A stretch of DNA of 7,070 bases, from NCBI GenBank assembly GCA_903853285.1, contig CAINTF010000311.1, positions 1 through 7,070 on the forward strand, read 5' to 3'. Below the pieces are notes generated by a model that was not told the origin of the DNA, did no database searches, and worked only from the letters and a program-made list of their open reading frames with translations. Below, piece by piece: positions 6,429 to 7,070 of the stretch. The DNA comes from an uncultured Acidimicrobium sp. (GTDB lineage: Bacteria > Actinomycetota > Acidimicrobiia > Acidimicrobiales > Ilumatobacteraceae). Position numbers and translations under genes: made by a program. Each line of letters starts with the position of its first letter. The first letter of the stretch is position 1.

Positions 6429-7070
6429 TTAGAGGTACTGCCCTGTCGCCGTTCGCTCGATTGCCTTGCCGCCAAAATCGCGACCGGACTGAGTCTCATC
6501 TCGATCGTGCACCAGTGTGCGTATGAAAACAATTCTTTCACCCTTTTTACCAGAAATCTTTGCCCAATCGTCTGGATTCGTTGTGTTCGGTAAATCTTCG
6601 TGCTCTTTGAATTCCTGATGGATTGAATCGACCAAGTCCTGGAGCGAAATCCCTTTCAAGCCTGATGCAAGAAGTCTCTTGATGGCCAGTTTCTTTGCTC
6701 GACGCACAACATTTTCGATCATCGCTCCTGATGAGAAATCTTTGAAATACAAAATTTCCTTTTCACCATTTTGATATGTCACTTCAAGAAACCGATTTGC
6801 ATCAGTTGTTGCATACATTTCGCCCACTGTTTGATCAATCATCCTCTCGAGAGCCACGGAAACATCTCCGCTCCCGTACATGTCAACATCCGCTTGCGCA
6901 ATAGGCAGATCGGTTGTGAGGTATCGCCCGAAAATCTGACATGCCGCAACTGCATCTGGTCGTTCAATCTTGATTTTTACATCCAATCGACCTGGTCGCA
7001 GAATTGCTGGGTCAATGAGATCTTCGCGGTTGGTTGCACCGATCACTATGACGTTTCGCAAACCTTCAAC
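6429..7070 (-). CDS. mpa: Proteasome-associated AAA ATPase Mpa/ARC, C-terminal part (cut by window edge)
   Basis: The frame is open through the right edge (first codons Val-Glu-Gly-Leu-Arg-Asn), so about 213 C-terminal residues of a roughly 600-residue protein are present. A TTG near the edge is not a real start. Mpa forms a hexameric ring that binds Pup on tagged proteins, unfolds them and feeds them to the 20S core. Visible are the second half of the AAA module with sensor-1 VIGATNR, the arginine-finger segment ILRPGRLD, and the C-terminal helical domain with [19 protein letters not shown]. These are followed by [20 protein letters not shown] and the terminal Gly-Gln-Tyr-Leu that inserts between PrcA subunits. 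The Walker motifs, interdomain and coiled-coil regions lie outside the window. The stop is immediately followed by dop. Confidence 0.95.
   Translation of the reverse strand, partial: VEGLRNVIVIGATNREDLIDPAILRPGRLDVKIKIERPDAVAACQIFGRYLTTDLPIAQADVDMYGSGDVSVALERMIDQTVGEMYATTDANRFLEVTYQNGEKEILYFKDFSSGAMIENVVRRAKKLAIKRLLASGLKGISLQDLVDSIHQEFKEHEDLPNTTNPDDWAKISGKKGERIVFIRTLVHDRDETQSGRDFGGKAIERTATGQYL

Noticed and set aside
6170..6541. A 123-codon minus-strand frame spanning the mpa/dop junction
   Set aside because: It lies out of frame across two strongly conserved genes and has no recognisable domain, so it is a shadow frame.
1..7070. A wholly new biological system
   Set aside because: Every substantial gene falls in a known family; the core is the established Pup-proteasome pathway. 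Novelty is limited to residue changes and gene neighbourhood.

Overview
This window carries a nearly complete Pup-proteasome system of an actinobacterium. Seven genes lie head to tail on the minus strand, in transcription order mpa (3' part only), dop, pup, prcB, prcA, pafA and lepB. They run from the right edge of the window down to position 1214. The remaining sequence holds a plus-strand glycerophosphodiester phosphodiesterase gene (501-1217), and beyond it a minus-strand tatB followed by the first 16 codons of what is probably tatC, cut by the left edge.

Organism: a Pup ending in Gly-Gly-Gln, separate Dop and PafA, and a 20S proteasome with distinct alpha and beta subunits point to Actinobacteria. 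Base composition looks unusually low for that group: the one 60-base line counted by hand is about 47% G+C. The absence of pafBC after pafA, with lepB in that place, and the modest GC suggest a low-GC aquatic lineage, possibly Acidimicrobiia. This placement is an inference and not firm.

How the genes work together: Dop deamidates the C-terminal Gln of Pup to Glu, and also removes Pup from tagged proteins. PafA ligates Pup-Glu to substrate lysines. The Mpa ATPase ring recognises Pup, unfolds the substrate and docks through its C-terminal Gly-Gln-Tyr-Leu onto the PrcA ring. PrcB supplies the threonine protease sites. LepB (signal peptidase I) and TatB/TatC form a second, envelope-directed theme: export of proteins and cleavage of their signal peptides.

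Layout: spacing in the proteasome block is very tight: 0 nt mpa/dop, 16 nt dop/pup (if the GTG start is used), 17 nt pup/prcB, a 4-nt overlap prcB/prcA, 12 nt prcA/pafA and 32 nt pafA/lepB. The lepB and gdpD genes converge and overlap by 4 nt at a TTAA that supplies both stop codons. The gdpD and tatB genes diverge from a 45-nt gap. No stretch over 300 bases lacks a gene. I saw no tRNA, rRNA, CRISPR array, insertion sequence or attachment site.

The system itself is known. The points worth a second look are an Ala in place of the usual Gly just before the catalytic Thr of PrcB, a PrcA C-terminus (TQYLI) that resembles the docking tail of Mpa, a perfect hairpin inside prcA, and the lepB/gdpD/tat neighbourhood where pafBC would be expected.
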